Positions 1-8,838 of a stretch of 64,000 nt of DNA are shown here, in pieces (the stretch's first letter is position 1; the number at the start of each line of letters is the position of its first letter). This DNA is from Lachnospiraceae bacterium UBA1759 (GTDB lineage: Bacteria > Bacillota > Clostridia > Lachnospirales > Lachnospiraceae). Location: assembly GCA_002315555.1 (NCBI GenBank), contig DCHF01000003.1:1-64000 (forward strand). The letters run 5' to 3'. The notes under the pieces were generated by a model. The model did not search any database and was not told the DNA's origin. It worked only from the letters and a program-made list of their open reading frames with translations. The position numbers and the translations under genes are program-made.

Positions 1-69
1 TTTGTCAACACTTTTTTTCATTTTTGGGGATATTTTTTTCAAATTCTCTTTTTTCTTCTTTTATTCCCA

Positions 70-98
70 TTGAAAAACAAACACACTTATTATATAAT
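70..98 (+). promoter_or_regulatory. Sigma-A type promoter of metA
   Basis: A TTGAAA -35 box lies at 70-75 and a perfect TATAAT -10 box at 93-98, with 17 bases between them. Transcription would start near 105, leaving a leader of about 45 bases before metA. That leader is too short for a SAM riboswitch or T-box. The AT-rich bases 1-69 show no gene. Confidence 0.75.
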
Positions 99-149
99 GT
101 AGGTTAATACGAATTTACATTTTATCGCAATAGGATCGGAGGTGCCGAA

Positions 150-1067
150 ATGCCAATCAAAATTCCGAATAATCTGCCTGCGCGTGCAACGCTTGAATCG
201 GAAAATATCTTCGTTATGACGGAAACTCGCGCAATTTCGCAGGATATCCGTCCGCTGAGTATTTTGATTGTTAATCTTATGCCGAAAAAGATCGTGACCG
301 AAACACAACTGATGCGCTGTCTTTCCAACACGCCACTTCAAATCGAGATCACACTGTTGCATATGAACTCGCACGCGTCAAAAAACACATCGTTGTCCCA
401 CCTGAATACCTTTTATAAAACATTCGACGATGTGCGAAATCGCAAATTTGACGGTTGTATCATCACGGGTGCGCCGGTGGAGCAACTCGACTTTGAGGAT
501 GTCGATTATTGGGACGAACTCTGCGAGATCATGGATTGGACGGAACACAATGTGTATTCGACGCTTCACATCTGTTGGGCATCGCAAGCCGGACTTTACC
601 ACAGATACGGCGTGAACAAGCACACGACTGATTCCAAAATCTTCGGTATCTTCCGCCACAAACTTTGTGACCATGTTTCACCGTTGGTACGCGGATTCGA
701 CGATGTTTTCTACGCGCCTCATTCCCGACATACGCAAATCAACCGAGCCGATCTGTTGGCGTTGAAAAATCTCCGTATTCTCGCGGAATCCGATGAAGCA
801 GGAGTGTTCCTTTTTACGACGAAGGACTGCCGACAGGTTTATGTGACGGGGCACCCGGAATACGATGCGGACACACTTTTGCTTGAATATCAGCGTGACC
901 GTGCGCAGGGGTTGGATATTTCCGTGCCGGAAAATTATCTGCCTAACGACGATCCGAACGAAAATCCAACGGTGCGCTGGCGTTCGCACGCGACCTTGCT
1001 TTACACAAACTGGCTGAATTACTTCGTTTATCAGGGTACGCCGTACGATCTCGGCGAACTCAAATAA
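150..1067 (+). CDS. metA: Homoserine O-acetyltransferase (MetA family)
   Basis: This enzyme acylates L-homoserine in the first committed step of methionine synthesis in the cytoplasm. The 305-residue length is typical of the MetA family. The catalytic cysteine is C142 in HICWASQAG, with H235 and E237 in GHPEYD. Residue 111, in GAPVEQLDF, is Glu. Published work on the family links Glu at this position to acetyl-CoA use and Gly to succinyl-CoA use, so acetyl transfer is inferred despite the common name succinyltransferase. The start has a clear GGAGG ribosome site. The gene is monocistronic, with its own promoter and a terminator at 1098-1128. No other methionine gene is in the window. Confidence 0.95.
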   Translation: MPIKIPNNLPARATLESENIFVMTETRAISQDIRPLSILIVNLMPKKIVTETQLMRCLSNTPLQIEITLLHMNSHASKNTSLSHLNTFYKTFDDVRNRKFDGCIITGAPVEQLDFEDVDYWDELCEIMDWTEHNVYSTLHICWASQAGLYHRYGVNKHTTDSKIFGIFRHKLCDHVSPLVRGFDDVFYAPHSRHTQINRADLLALKNLRILAESDEAGVFLFTTKDCRQVYVTGHPEYDADTLLLEYQRDRAQGLDISVPENYLPNDDPNENPTVRWRSHATLLYTNWLNYFVYQGTPYDLGELK

Positions 1068-1097
1068 TGCAAGTTCCTACATATATAATAATAGTTA

Positions 1098-1128
1098 AAA
1101 AAACGCCTTCGAAATGAAGGCGTTTTTT
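1098..1128. terminator. Bidirectional terminator between metA and the lyase gene
   Basis: A 9-bp stem AACGCCTTC/GAAGGCGTT (1102-1110 and 1116-1124) is flanked by A-runs on the left and T-runs on the right. It can therefore end transcription of metA on the plus strand and of the minus-strand operon that converges on it. Confidence 0.85.
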
Positions 1129-1129
1129 A

Positions 1130-3235
1130 TTATCCGTTGATGATGAGTTTGACCTCAACATCGTGCGTCTTTGCTTTTTGGGTTTTCCAGCCCATATGGA
1201 ACTGTTGAGGCATCTCCACCCAGTATTCCTTCGGCTCGCCCTCATTGAGATCGACGGCAAATTGATCGTCGATCTTACATCCCGGCAGTAATCCCTTTTG
1301 TGGCAAAATTTCAAGCCGTTCGCCGTTTCGTTCGAGTTTGACGAAAACACCATCCTCGGTCGGTCGTGAAAGGGAATGCAGGCACCAGTCAAGACCGACT
1401 TCGTGGTCGGCTTCGACATGGTCACGAACGATTAGCACACCTTGTTTATCAAAAATCAATTCACGCGTCCACTTGGTAAGCGTTTCATATGAGTCCGAAA
1501 GATCGAGGATTGCCGTGACGATCTTGCCGTCATCAACACAACTGACGATCTTTCCGACCGCCTTATGGCTATACGACGCCTGACCTTCTCCGTCAACGAC
1601 GATCATATTATGCGCCCGGGAAGAACGCGTCCAAAGTTGATGATGCTTTGTACCGTAGCCGCGACCGTAATATCCCGAGGGCGAGATCAAAGCCGTTCCC
1701 TTGGAAAACAGAGCAAACGATCCATTATCGGGATGCTGATGGCTCATAGATCCGAAACGGCTTGCACGCGCAAAAAGAGCAATATCGTTTTCCGTGTTTT
1801 CAATATCCGAGTGTGCGCTTAACAGACCTTCATAGGGGAAAACACGCGTATTTTCCAATTTTCCCGTAATATGTTCCGTCGGCGTCTTTCCGTCCGGGAT
1901 GAACACATCGAGCAAATGAAGTTTGAAAATTTCCGGTGCGGCGGCTTCATAGGCGCGCTTTTTTGCCAAATCCGGCCCGAATCTAGCGGCATAAAGACGG
2001 CATGGATTTTGCGCAAAAAAACCCGGCCATTCGTCATCATCGGTCTTGCACCAATATCCGTCCGAAAACGGGTGAATTTCCTGTTTTGGCGCGGCAAAAT
2101 GCAACAGATACTGCGTATATCGCTGATAAAACGGACGGCTGAGGAAACTCGCGCCCGAAAAGCGTTCGACTGCACAGAAGAACGGCAGGTACCAGCGCGT
2201 ATAACTCGTCGAATAGAATACGCCCTCTGCCCATCCTCCGTCAGGTCCGCCGAAAAAGGGAAAGATGCCGCCGTAAATATCAAAGGCATAATCGAGCCAT
2301 TTTTCAAGTCTTTCCCGCGGAATTTGCGTATTTTTCGCGTCAACAAGTACCAGTGCCGCTTCGCCCATATATGCCGGAATTCGTCCTGCGTGGGACGCAC
2401 CCGGATTATTGCAGAAATTGAGGTCACGAAGGCGATCCTCACACTGTTGTGCAAAAGATGCGACGGTGTGGGCAACATAGATTCGTTCACGCTCATCTAG
2501 ATATGTCCACATCAAATCATAAACGCTCGGCAAACAACGCGCACAACTGAGTCCGACTTCGTCGCCCCACGGACCATTGACGGAACTAGTGCCGTTCGGC
2601 GTGCGGTCGCAAACATCAAGAAGCAGGTTTTTTGCGTGTGACGCGGCGGCTTCATCACCCAAAAGAGCCCAACCGAGGGCGCAGGCAACCAAGTCGCGGT
2701 CGACATAGTCGCGATTATAATTGATGTATTCGCGCATCGGAAGTGCCGTTGGATCCCGGTGATACATCGGTGGCTTCGGCATTTCACGGCTGATTGCGAG
2801 GGTGATATTCCGTTTCAGTGTTTCAACTTCACGCGGATGAGCGGCTTTGATTTTTTCCACATCCTGTGCATAGAAAAGATGCCTTGGATGCACATTCGGC
2901 ACGGAATCCAGCACTTTTTTCGCATTTGGACGGGGGAAGCGGACGGCTTCTTTGACGATTTCAAAGGTCTGCACGCCACGCTCCATATCGTCTCCGAACA
3001 AATTCCACGAATATTTCCCGGGCTCCAAAATCAGGTCCGGCACGATGTAGTTTTTATCCGTCTTTCCCATCCAAACCTGCGTCCCGTTTTCATCAAAAAG
3101 GACGGCAGAATATTCCCGGACACCGTCAACAAGAATCCATGAAAGCGTTGGCGGCGTTTCCCATATCTTTTCACCGTCGGCAGGGGAGGGGAACAAATTC
3201 GATGTATTCATACGCTCCTGCGGAAGTTTTTTCAT
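1130..3235 (-). CDS. Heparinase II/III-like protein with DUF4962-type N-terminus
   Basis: This 701-residue protein resembles uronate-polysaccharide lyases of the heparinase II/III superfamily. It has an N-terminal beta-sandwich-like region (about 1-110), an alpha/alpha-barrel region with the stretch NPGASHAGRIPAYMG near residue 280, and a C-terminal beta-sheet region containing FGSMSHQHPDNGSFALF, the usual His-rich heparinase II/III signature. No signal peptide is visible, so it should act inside the cell on imported oligosaccharides. It is the last gene of a four-gene minus-strand operon, 14 bases after the acetyltransferase. The first ATG is favoured over an internal ATG because AAGAAGG is well spaced from it. 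The exact substrate cannot be read from sequence; the company of GH51 suggests a plant-type acidic glycan. Confidence 0.75.
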   Translation of the reverse strand: MKKLPQERMNTSNLFPSPADGEKIWETPPTLSWILVDGVREYSAVLFDENGTQVWMGKTDKNYIVPDLILEPGKYSWNLFGDDMERGVQTFEIVKEAVRFPRPNAKKVLDSVPNVHPRHLFYAQDVEKIKAAHPREVETLKRNITLAISREMPKPPMYHRDPTALPMREYINYNRDYVDRDLVACALGWALLGDEAAASHAKNLLLDVCDRTPNGTSSVNGPWGDEVGLSCARCLPSVYDLMWTYLDERERIYVAHTVASFAQQCEDRLRDLNFCNNPGASHAGRIPAYMGEAALVLVDAKNTQIPRERLEKWLDYAFDIYGGIFPFFGGPDGGWAEGVFYSTSYTRWYLPFFCAVERFSGASFLSRPFYQRYTQYLLHFAAPKQEIHPFSDGYWCKTDDDEWPGFFAQNPCRLYAARFGPDLAKKRAYEAAAPEIFKLHLLDVFIPDGKTPTEHITGKLENTRVFPYEGLLSAHSDIENTENDIALFARASRFGSMSHQHPDNGSFALFSKGTALISPSGYYGRGYGTKHHQLWTRSSRAHNMIVVDGEGQASYSHKAVGKIVSCVDDGKIVTAILDLSDSYETLTKWTRELIFDKQGVLIVRDHVEADHEVGLDWCLHSLSRPTEDGVFVKLERNGERLEILPQKGLLPGCKIDDQFAVDLNEGEPKEYWVEMPQQFHMGWKTQKAKTHDVEVKLIING

Positions 3236-3249
3236 AATACACGCCTTCT

Positions 3250-3780
3250 TTATTTCTTTTCGTGAGAAAACCAGATGTATTCGCCGCTTTCGGGATCAAT
3301 GCGCCCGACCTGCTTTGCGGGAATGCCCGCCATAATCGCATAATCGGGGGTGGATTTCGTCACGACCGAGCCTGCGCAGACAAGATTGCATTTTCCGAGT
3401 TTCACGCCACCCGTGACGGTGACATTGCTTGCAAGCCAACTGCCTTCACCGAGGACAATGCTATCGTCACCGTCCGGCTCGGTACGGGCGGAAAACCAGC
3501 CCGTTGCGGGATCGAATTTATGATTTCCCGCGGCAACGGAACAATGCGGACCGATCAGCACATGATCGCCGATGGTCACATCGCCGTTGACATAAACATA
3601 CAGACCGATGACGCAGCCGGAGCCGATCTTTTCAGGTTTGGTGCGAATGATCGCGCCCGGCATCACATAGTTTCCGCGTCCGCCGATGCCGACAAGTTCG
3701 GCACGCGCAAGATCACATTCGTTGTTATCGGCGAGATTTGTTGCCTGCGTCACCGCCGCAAAGAATTCTTTATCCATCAT
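3250..3780 (-). CDS. Left-handed beta-helix O-acetyltransferase
   Basis: This is a 176-residue acyltransferase of the maltose/galactoside acetyltransferase (LbH hexapeptide) type. Hexapeptide turns run from IGSGCVIGLYVYVNGDVTIG onward. The likely catalytic His lies in GNHKFDP (residue about 92), and the protein ends with the typical SVVTKSTPDYAIMAGIPAKQVG stretch. It would move an acetyl group from acetyl-CoA onto a sugar hydroxyl in the cytoplasm. The start codon overlaps the stop of the upstream EutH-like gene by four bases (ATGA), showing translational coupling. Two ATGs in a row make the start uncertain by one codon. Substrate unknown. Confidence 0.8.
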   Translation of the reverse strand: MMDKEFFAAVTQATNLADNNECDLARAELVGIGGRGNYVMPGAIIRTKPEKIGSGCVIGLYVYVNGDVTIGDHVLIGPHCSVAAGNHKFDPATGWFSARTEPDGDDSIVLGEGSWLASNVTVTGGVKLGKCNLVCAGSVVTKSTPDYAIMAGIPAKQVGRIDPESGEYIWFSHEKK

Positions 3781-5036
3781 TTCTTAACCTCCGTCAATTC
3801 CTGTTGCAATTGTTTTTGTACGTTCTTTTCAATCTTCGGCAAAAGTTTATCGCTGAAAATATTGGAAAGGATCAACGCCGAAAGTCCCGCCGTCAGTTTT
3901 GTGACGATCAGCGGAAAGATCATTTCCGTGTCCACACCCGCAACAAATCCGAGATGATCGCCGAGAATAAATGACGCGGAAATCGCAAATGTCAACGAAA
4001 GAAGTTTCCCCTTTGGGTTCATTTCGTCAATAAGGTCAAGTTGAGGGAATATGCTCGCCAATCCCGCGACCATACCTGCGCCACTTGCCTCATCCAAACC
4101 GAATTTTCCGGCAAATTTTGCGATCGATTTGCCGTATTTTTTCGTGATCCAAAGCATCATCGGTAAAGCGCCCGACAGAACAAGCGCAATGTTTCCGATG
4201 GCGAGGAGGGCATTCGTCAGCGGAGAATTTCCGTCGGCTCCGGGTTCGACCATAACCGAAAACAACGGCAGGCGCAACCCCGTAACGGACTGAACGGTCG
4301 ACAGAAGAATTCCGACCACCAAAAGCATCTGCATAAATCGTCCGAACACGACAAAACCATTCATAACCTCGTTCGGCTTCCAAAGGAGTCCGACTACGAT
4401 CAATGCCGCAATGATCAGCATCGGAATGAGGTTGATCAGCATTTCGGCAAATCCGATGTGATACGGCGTCAAATTCATCACAAGACCGCCCGCAATACAT
4501 CCAATCGGCATTGTGACCACGGCGATCAGCACCGCCGCCGAAAAATAGGGGTAATCGCGTTTATGTATGATGCTGAGTGTGACGGGGATTAAGCCTGTGA
4601 TCAAGTTGCCGAACACGCTTCCCACGACTACGCCCGAAAAACGCCCCATCACGGCGTCATCGCCCGCAAGTTCCATCGCAAGCGTATATCCGCCGCCGTC
4701 GAGGGGAAATATTGTACCCGCGAACATAGCAGGGGACGCACCGAAAAATTCATAGATCGGCGTGATCAGCGGTTGAAGTGCCATTTTTAACACCGGCGTC
4801 AACGTGATAATGCCGACCATTGCAAGTGCAAGTGTGCCGAGATAACCAAAGGCTTCGTCGAATTTCGCACCGTAACCATGTTTGTTACCGCGCATCTTGT
4901 CGATCGCCGCAATGACGGTAAAGATCATCATCAAAAGCATAATTGCCGTATTGATCGAGAAATTTTCGATGATCCCCTTGACCGAGTCGGTGAAAACATC
5001 TATATTTTTAATTTGTGTAATAAGTTCCGAAAACAC
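3777..5036 (-). CDS. EutH-family membrane transporter
   Basis: This 419-residue polytopic membrane protein aligns by eye with EutH, the ethanolamine facilitator. Shared blocks include DEAFGYLGTLALAMVG, PSMFAGT-like PAMFAGTIFPLDGGG, and VTMPIGCIAGGLV. Ten or more hydrophobic segments are visible. No ethanolamine ammonia-lyase, microcompartment shell or eut regulator is nearby. Instead the gene lies between GH51 arabinofuranosidase and a sugar acetyltransferase in one operon, overlapping the latter by four bases and following the former by 20 bases. The family assignment is firm; the substrate is not. It may import a sugar, polyol or other glycan product, or ethanolamine released from a decorated glycan. 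Confidence 0.8.
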   Translation of the reverse strand: MFSELITQIKNIDVFTDSVKGIIENFSINTAIMLLMMIFTVIAAIDKMRGNKHGYGAKFDEAFGYLGTLALAMVGIITLTPVLKMALQPLITPIYEFFGASPAMFAGTIFPLDGGGYTLAMELAGDDAVMGRFSGVVVGSVFGNLITGLIPVTLSIIHKRDYPYFSAAVLIAVVTMPIGCIAGGLVMNLTPYHIGFAEMLINLIPMLIIAALIVVGLLWKPNEVMNGFVVFGRFMQMLLVVGILLSTVQSVTGLRLPLFSVMVEPGADGNSPLTNALLAIGNIALVLSGALPMMLWITKKYGKSIAKFAGKFGLDEASGAGMVAGLASIFPQLDLIDEMNPKGKLLSLTFAISASFILGDHLGFVAGVDTEMIFPLIVTKLTAGLSALILSNIFSDKLLPKIEKNVQKQLQQELTEVKK

Positions 5037-5056
5037 TGAACAATCCTCGCTTCTGT

Positions 5057-6505
5057 TTATTCAAAGGAAACTGCGGCTATTCCGCCCTTCGGCAGAACGA
5101 TCGGCTTTGTCGGATCGACACTCATCGTGACCGGCTTTACGGCTTCGGACGCGTCAAAGGTGTTGTGCGCACGAAGATCGTCGGCGGAAAGAAGCGTCAT
5201 CGTCGCCTTGTTACCGATTTCGGCTCCAAACGGGCAAATTCGGATCTCAACCGATTCGTCAAACGAGAAATTTCCGAGCGTGACGAGGGTTTTGCCGTTT
5301 TTCACCGACGCGGATACGGAAACACGGTGCGTGATGTCATCGTTATCGGTGACGATGCTTTCGATCGCATCCGCACCCTGATGTTCCTTGAACATATCAA
5401 AGACATGGTAAGTCGGCGTGACGATCATTTGATCGCCGCCTGCAAGGAACAGACAATGCAGGTTGTTGACGAGTTGTGCGACATTTGCCATGCGCACCTT
5501 GTCGCAGTGATTGTTGAAAATATTGAGCGTCAACGCCGAGATCATTGCATCGTTGATCGTACTCTGTTGCTCAAACAGATTATAGCCCTTGCTCGGTCCG
5601 GTTCCGTCCGGGTGCCAAATGCCCCATTCATCGACGATAAGTTTGACATTATCAAGACCATAGCCCGAAAGGATATTCCAGTTGCGGTTGATAATCGTTT
5701 CCATCTGTGAAGCGGATTTTAACGACTCATCCCATGCCGCCTTGTCGAATTCAAGCGGTCCGCATCGTTTGGTACCGCAATAATAATGCATCGCAAAGCC
5801 GTTGAATTTTGCGTCCGCATTCACAAGTTTCGGCGCAAGTTTTTGCGTCCAACTGAACTCCGGGCCGTTCGTTCCGCAGGCATACAGTTCGGCATTCGGT
5901 GCGACATTTCGCATGATCACGCCGTAACGACGACATTCATCGCCGTAGAATTCGGGCATCATGTTTCCACCGCCGCCCCAGTTTTCATTTCCGACACCCC
6001 AGAACGGAATGTCAAAGGTGTCAGGATGTCCGTTTTTTTCGCGTTCAAGCGCCAGCGTTGTAGAGCCACGTGGCGAGAGGCAATAATCCATCCAATTGCG
6101 AATGTCCATCGGCGTCATAGAGGTCAAATTTGCCGCAAAATACGGCTTTGCGCCGATCAGTTCACAAAGATCGAGAAATTCGTGCGTGCCGACATCGTTG
6201 GTTTCCATGCGATGATCAAATCCCGTCCACCAATTGATGCGGGTGGGGCGATTTTTGCCGATCCCGTCACGCCAGTGATAGGTTTCGGCATAGCATCCGC
6301 CCGGCCAGCGCAGAACGGCCGGTTTGATCACACGAAGTTTTTCGATCAGATCCTTGCGGAAACCGCGAATGTTTGGGATTTCGGAATTCTTTCCCACCCA
6401 AAGTCCGTCGTAAAACACGCCGCCGATATGTTCGGAAAAATGACCGTAAATCTCCGGGGAAATGTTGCCGATCTTTTTGGGATAAACCAAATAAATATCT
6501 TTCAT
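5057..6505 (-). CDS. GH51 alpha-L-arabinofuranosidase, intracellular
   Basis: The enzyme releases terminal L-arabinofuranose from arabinan or arabinoxylan oligosaccharides. GVGNENWGGG carries the acid/base E174 and VDEWGIW the nucleophile E293, and IYGHFSEHIGG near the N-terminus is a GH51 hallmark. I chose the ATG at 6505 (482 residues) rather than an upstream in-frame codon because a GGGAGGT site lies just before it and homology starts there. There is no signal peptide, so it acts in the cytoplasm. It is the first gene of the operon with the EutH-like transporter, acetyltransferase and heparinase-like protein. Confidence 0.93.
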   Translation of the reverse strand: MKDIYLVYPKKIGNISPEIYGHFSEHIGGVFYDGLWVGKNSEIPNIRGFRKDLIEKLRVIKPAVLRWPGGCYAETYHWRDGIGKNRPTRINWWTGFDHRMETNDVGTHEFLDLCELIGAKPYFAANLTSMTPMDIRNWMDYCLSPRGSTTLALEREKNGHPDTFDIPFWGVGNENWGGGGNMMPEFYGDECRRYGVIMRNVAPNAELYACGTNGPEFSWTQKLAPKLVNADAKFNGFAMHYYCGTKRCGPLEFDKAAWDESLKSASQMETIINRNWNILSGYGLDNVKLIVDEWGIWHPDGTGPSKGYNLFEQQSTINDAMISALTLNIFNNHCDKVRMANVAQLVNNLHCLFLAGGDQMIVTPTYHVFDMFKEHQGADAIESIVTDNDDITHRVSVSASVKNGKTLVTLGNFSFDESVEIRICPFGAEIGNKATMTLLSADDLRAHNTFDASEAVKPVTMSVDPTKPIVLPKGGIAAVSFE

Positions 6506-6593
6506 GAATACCTCCCGCAAAACGACGAAAAATAGGATTGGTTCAAGTATATCATACTGTTTTGCAGAATGGAACAGTTTTTTTGAAACTATG

Positions 6594-6632
6594 TGAAAAC
6601 AGCGATTCCGTTGTCCGAAACCGCTGTTTTGC
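6594..6632 (-). terminator. Terminator after the M23 peptidase gene
   Basis: Arms AAAACAGCGATTCCG (6596-6610) and CCGAAACCGCTGTTTT (6615-6630) form a long stem with some G-U pairs around a TTGT loop, starting one base after the stop of the M23 gene. The T-tract on the minus strand is short, so termination may be partial. Confidence 0.6.
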
Positions 6633-7340
6633 CTATTTTCCGATGATTTCCGAAGGATCAACATATCTGTCGTCACATAAAACAGCGAGATGCAGATGTG
6701 CCTGCTCATTTGTTTCAGCCGTGGCGGTATCGCCGATGCAACCGATGACCGCACCGCAGGCGACCGCTTGTCCCGGTTCGACCGTCACCGCATCGGAGAG
6801 ATTGGAGTACCTTGCAGTATATTCGCCGTGGACGATTTCAACGGTTTTGCCGAGAAGTGCGTCATCATACACACGCGTCACTTCACCGTCCGTGATCGCC
6901 TTGACCTGTGTGCCGAGATCGGCGGCATAGTCCGTGCCGGAATGAACACGCCAGTCGTCCATCGTTCGGTTGAAGACGAGTTCATCCCCGGAGAAATCAA
7001 AGATCACCTCGCCTGAGACCGGAGCGACATACAATTCCTCCGTCACTGTGACCGGCTCGATATCCTGCGGCTCATCCTCCGACACATCCTGCGACTCCGT
7101 TTCGCTGAATACGGGTGCATCCTCAATATTGCCCGTCGCTTTCGGTTCTTTGGTCTGCGTGGATTCGACAAAATCCTGATATTCGTAATCGAATACTGCC
7201 TCGTCGTTTTCGGACTCGGCAGGTTGTTTTTGGAAAAACAACACATATCCCGCCGTTCCGACCGCCGCCACACACAGAAACAACACGATATAGAAACCGT
7301 TTCTTGCAAGGAACGAAACAAAAGAATTCCCTTTTTTCAT
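6633..7340 (-). CDS. Membrane-anchored M23 metallopeptidase, SpoIIQ-like
   Basis: This is a 235-residue protein with one N-terminal transmembrane segment (about residues 12-34), an acidic Glu/Asp/Ser/Thr-rich linker, and a C-terminal peptidase M23 (LytM) domain. Zinc ligands are visible as HSGTDYAAD and HLHLAV, so the site looks intact, unlike the degenerate SpoIIQ of Bacillus subtilis. The domain would face outside the cytoplasmic membrane and cut peptidoglycan peptides. Size and layout match clostridial SpoIIQ, but no sporulation gene is adjacent, so a general cell-wall role is equally possible. A 6-bp stem-loop lies in the leader at 7357-7373. Confidence 0.75.
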   Translation of the reverse strand: MKKGNSFVSFLARNGFYIVLFLCVAAVGTAGYVLFFQKQPAESENDEAVFDYEYQDFVESTQTKEPKATGNIEDAPVFSETESQDVSEDEPQDIEPVTVTEELYVAPVSGEVIFDFSGDELVFNRTMDDWRVHSGTDYAADLGTQVKAITDGEVTRVYDDALLGKTVEIVHGEYTARYSNLSDAVTVEPGQAVACGAVIGCIGDTATAETNEQAHLHLAVLCDDRYVDPSEIIGK

Positions 7341-7411
7341 GTCAATCAGCCCTTTCCGACGCCACTTGCGTCGAGGGTAGTATTGACCGCAAACTCCCGA
7401 TTTATGCAGTA

Positions 7412-7439
7412 TTGACTTCGGGAATGATTCGTGTATAAT
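7412..7439 (+). promoter_or_regulatory. Promoter of the GH28-like gene
   Basis: TTGACT (7412-7417) and TATAAT (7434-7439) are separated by 16 bases. The start codon at 7470 follows a GGAGG site about 25 bases downstream of the expected transcript start. Confidence 0.75.
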
Positions 7440-7469
7440 AGACTTAAATTCTGATGTCGGAGGATAATT

Positions 7470-8789
7470 ATGTTATTTCTCAACCCGAACGATCCTGCTT
7501 TTTCCGCGGAAACCGATTCGAAATCCATTCAAAACGCCATTGACGCCGCCGCAAACGGTCCGATCCGTACCGTTTCGATCCCGCACCACTGCGATCGCAC
7601 CGGTGCAGATGAATGGGTAATTGAAAAAACACTCCTTTTGCCCGACAATGTCACCGTCATTCTCGATGACTGTCATTTGCGCCTTGCTGACGGCGTTTAT
7701 GAAAATATCTTCCGCAATAAAAATATGTATTCGCCTCTCGCGCTGACCGAAGAAGGCGAGCAACGCAACATTCATATCATCGGACGCGGAAATGCCATTC
7801 TCGACGGTGGCACGGATAACGGCGTGCGCGAACAGAATTGGCGCAAGTTGAATCTTCCGCATCCGCGCACGGGAAACCTCATCCTTTTGAACAACGTGTG
7901 CGATTATTCGCTTGAAAACTTCGAGTGCATCAATATGCGCTACTGGGCGATCAATCAAATCGCCTGCCGCCGTGGGCGCGTATGCAAGATCCGCTTCTTC
8001 AATGGCGTGCGTCATCCGAATCAGGACGGCATCAACTTCCGCATCGGTTGCTACGAAATGCAGGTCGAGGATATTTCCGGTCGCACCGGCGACGATGTTG
8101 TCGCTCTTTCCGCATTCCCGTTCGGCGGCGACCATGATTTTTTGCCGGAAGGACGCCTACCCGACATTCACGACATCATCATCCGCAATGTTCAGGCGCA
8201 TACGCACGAAAGCGTCGTCGCACTTCGCAATACCGACGGTGCGAAAATGTATAACATCAACGTCGAAAACATCACCGATGTCGGTGGCGACCTCGGCGCA
8301 TGGGGCATCATCCGTCTCGGCGAAAATAACTATTACCACGATCACCCGGCACGCCCAGGCGACACCTATGGCATCACCATCCGCAACATCCGTTCACAGT
8401 GCCGCGGGACGGTATTTCTCAGTGCCGCGCTCCGTGACTCCGTGATCTCCGACGTCTATGCGGGCGGTACATCGCTATATGCAATCTCCTCTTTTGCGCC
8501 GGAAACGATCTTTTGGGAAAACAATTGTAAGATCAGTGGCGGTGTTTCCCTTGAAAATGTCGTCATAAGCAACATTCACTACTACGGCACCTCGGAATAC
8601 GACGATTCCGCGACGGAAAACTACGATATGATCGCATTCCCCGGGGAGCATTTCCCGGGTTGTGCGCTCGACTTCCGTTGCATGAGAGATACCGACTTCA
8701 CAAAAAATGTCGTCGCACGCGATATTTTCACCCGTGAAGGGACACAAAAACTTCTCATCAAAGACGGTTTTTCCATTGATATGCAATAA
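7470..8789 (+). CDS. GH28-like right-handed beta-helix protein
   Basis: This 439-residue parallel beta-helix protein resembles polygalacturonases and related pectin-active enzymes. The GH28-like motifs HPNQDGINF (about residues 187-195) and RTGDDVVAL keep three aspartates in the expected order. The downstream GHG and RIK motifs of classical polygalacturonase are not obvious, so the reaction may differ, for example rhamnogalacturonan or another uronoside. No signal peptide is present. The gene is alone on the plus strand between divergent and convergent neighbours, with its own promoter and a terminator at 8801-8837. Confidence 0.7.
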   Translation: MLFLNPNDPAFSAETDSKSIQNAIDAAANGPIRTVSIPHHCDRTGADEWVIEKTLLLPDNVTVILDDCHLRLADGVYENIFRNKNMYSPLALTEEGEQRNIHIIGRGNAILDGGTDNGVREQNWRKLNLPHPRTGNLILLNNVCDYSLENFECINMRYWAINQIACRRGRVCKIRFFNGVRHPNQDGINFRIGCYEMQVEDISGRTGDDVVALSAFPFGGDHDFLPEGRLPDIHDIIIRNVQAHTHESVVALRNTDGAKMYNINVENITDVGGDLGAWGIIRLGENNYYHDHPARPGDTYGITIRNIRSQCRGTVFLSAALRDSVISDVYAGGTSLYAISSFAPETIFWENNCKISGGVSLENVVISNIHYYGTSEYDDSATENYDMIAFPGEHFPGCALDFRCMRDTDFTKNVVARDIFTREGTQKLLIKDGFSIDMQ

Positions 8790-8800
8790 AATAACCCGTA

Positions 8801-8837
8801 AAAAAGTTCGGTGGGGATACCCTCACCGAACTTTTTT
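8801..8837. terminator. Bidirectional terminator
   Basis: The inverted repeat AAAAAGTTCGGTG (8801-8813) and CACCGAACTTTTTT (8824-8837) surrounds a short GC-rich loop. A-tract and T-tract flanks allow it to stop both the GH28-like gene and the converging potD operon. Confidence 0.85.
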
Positions 8838-8838
8838 A

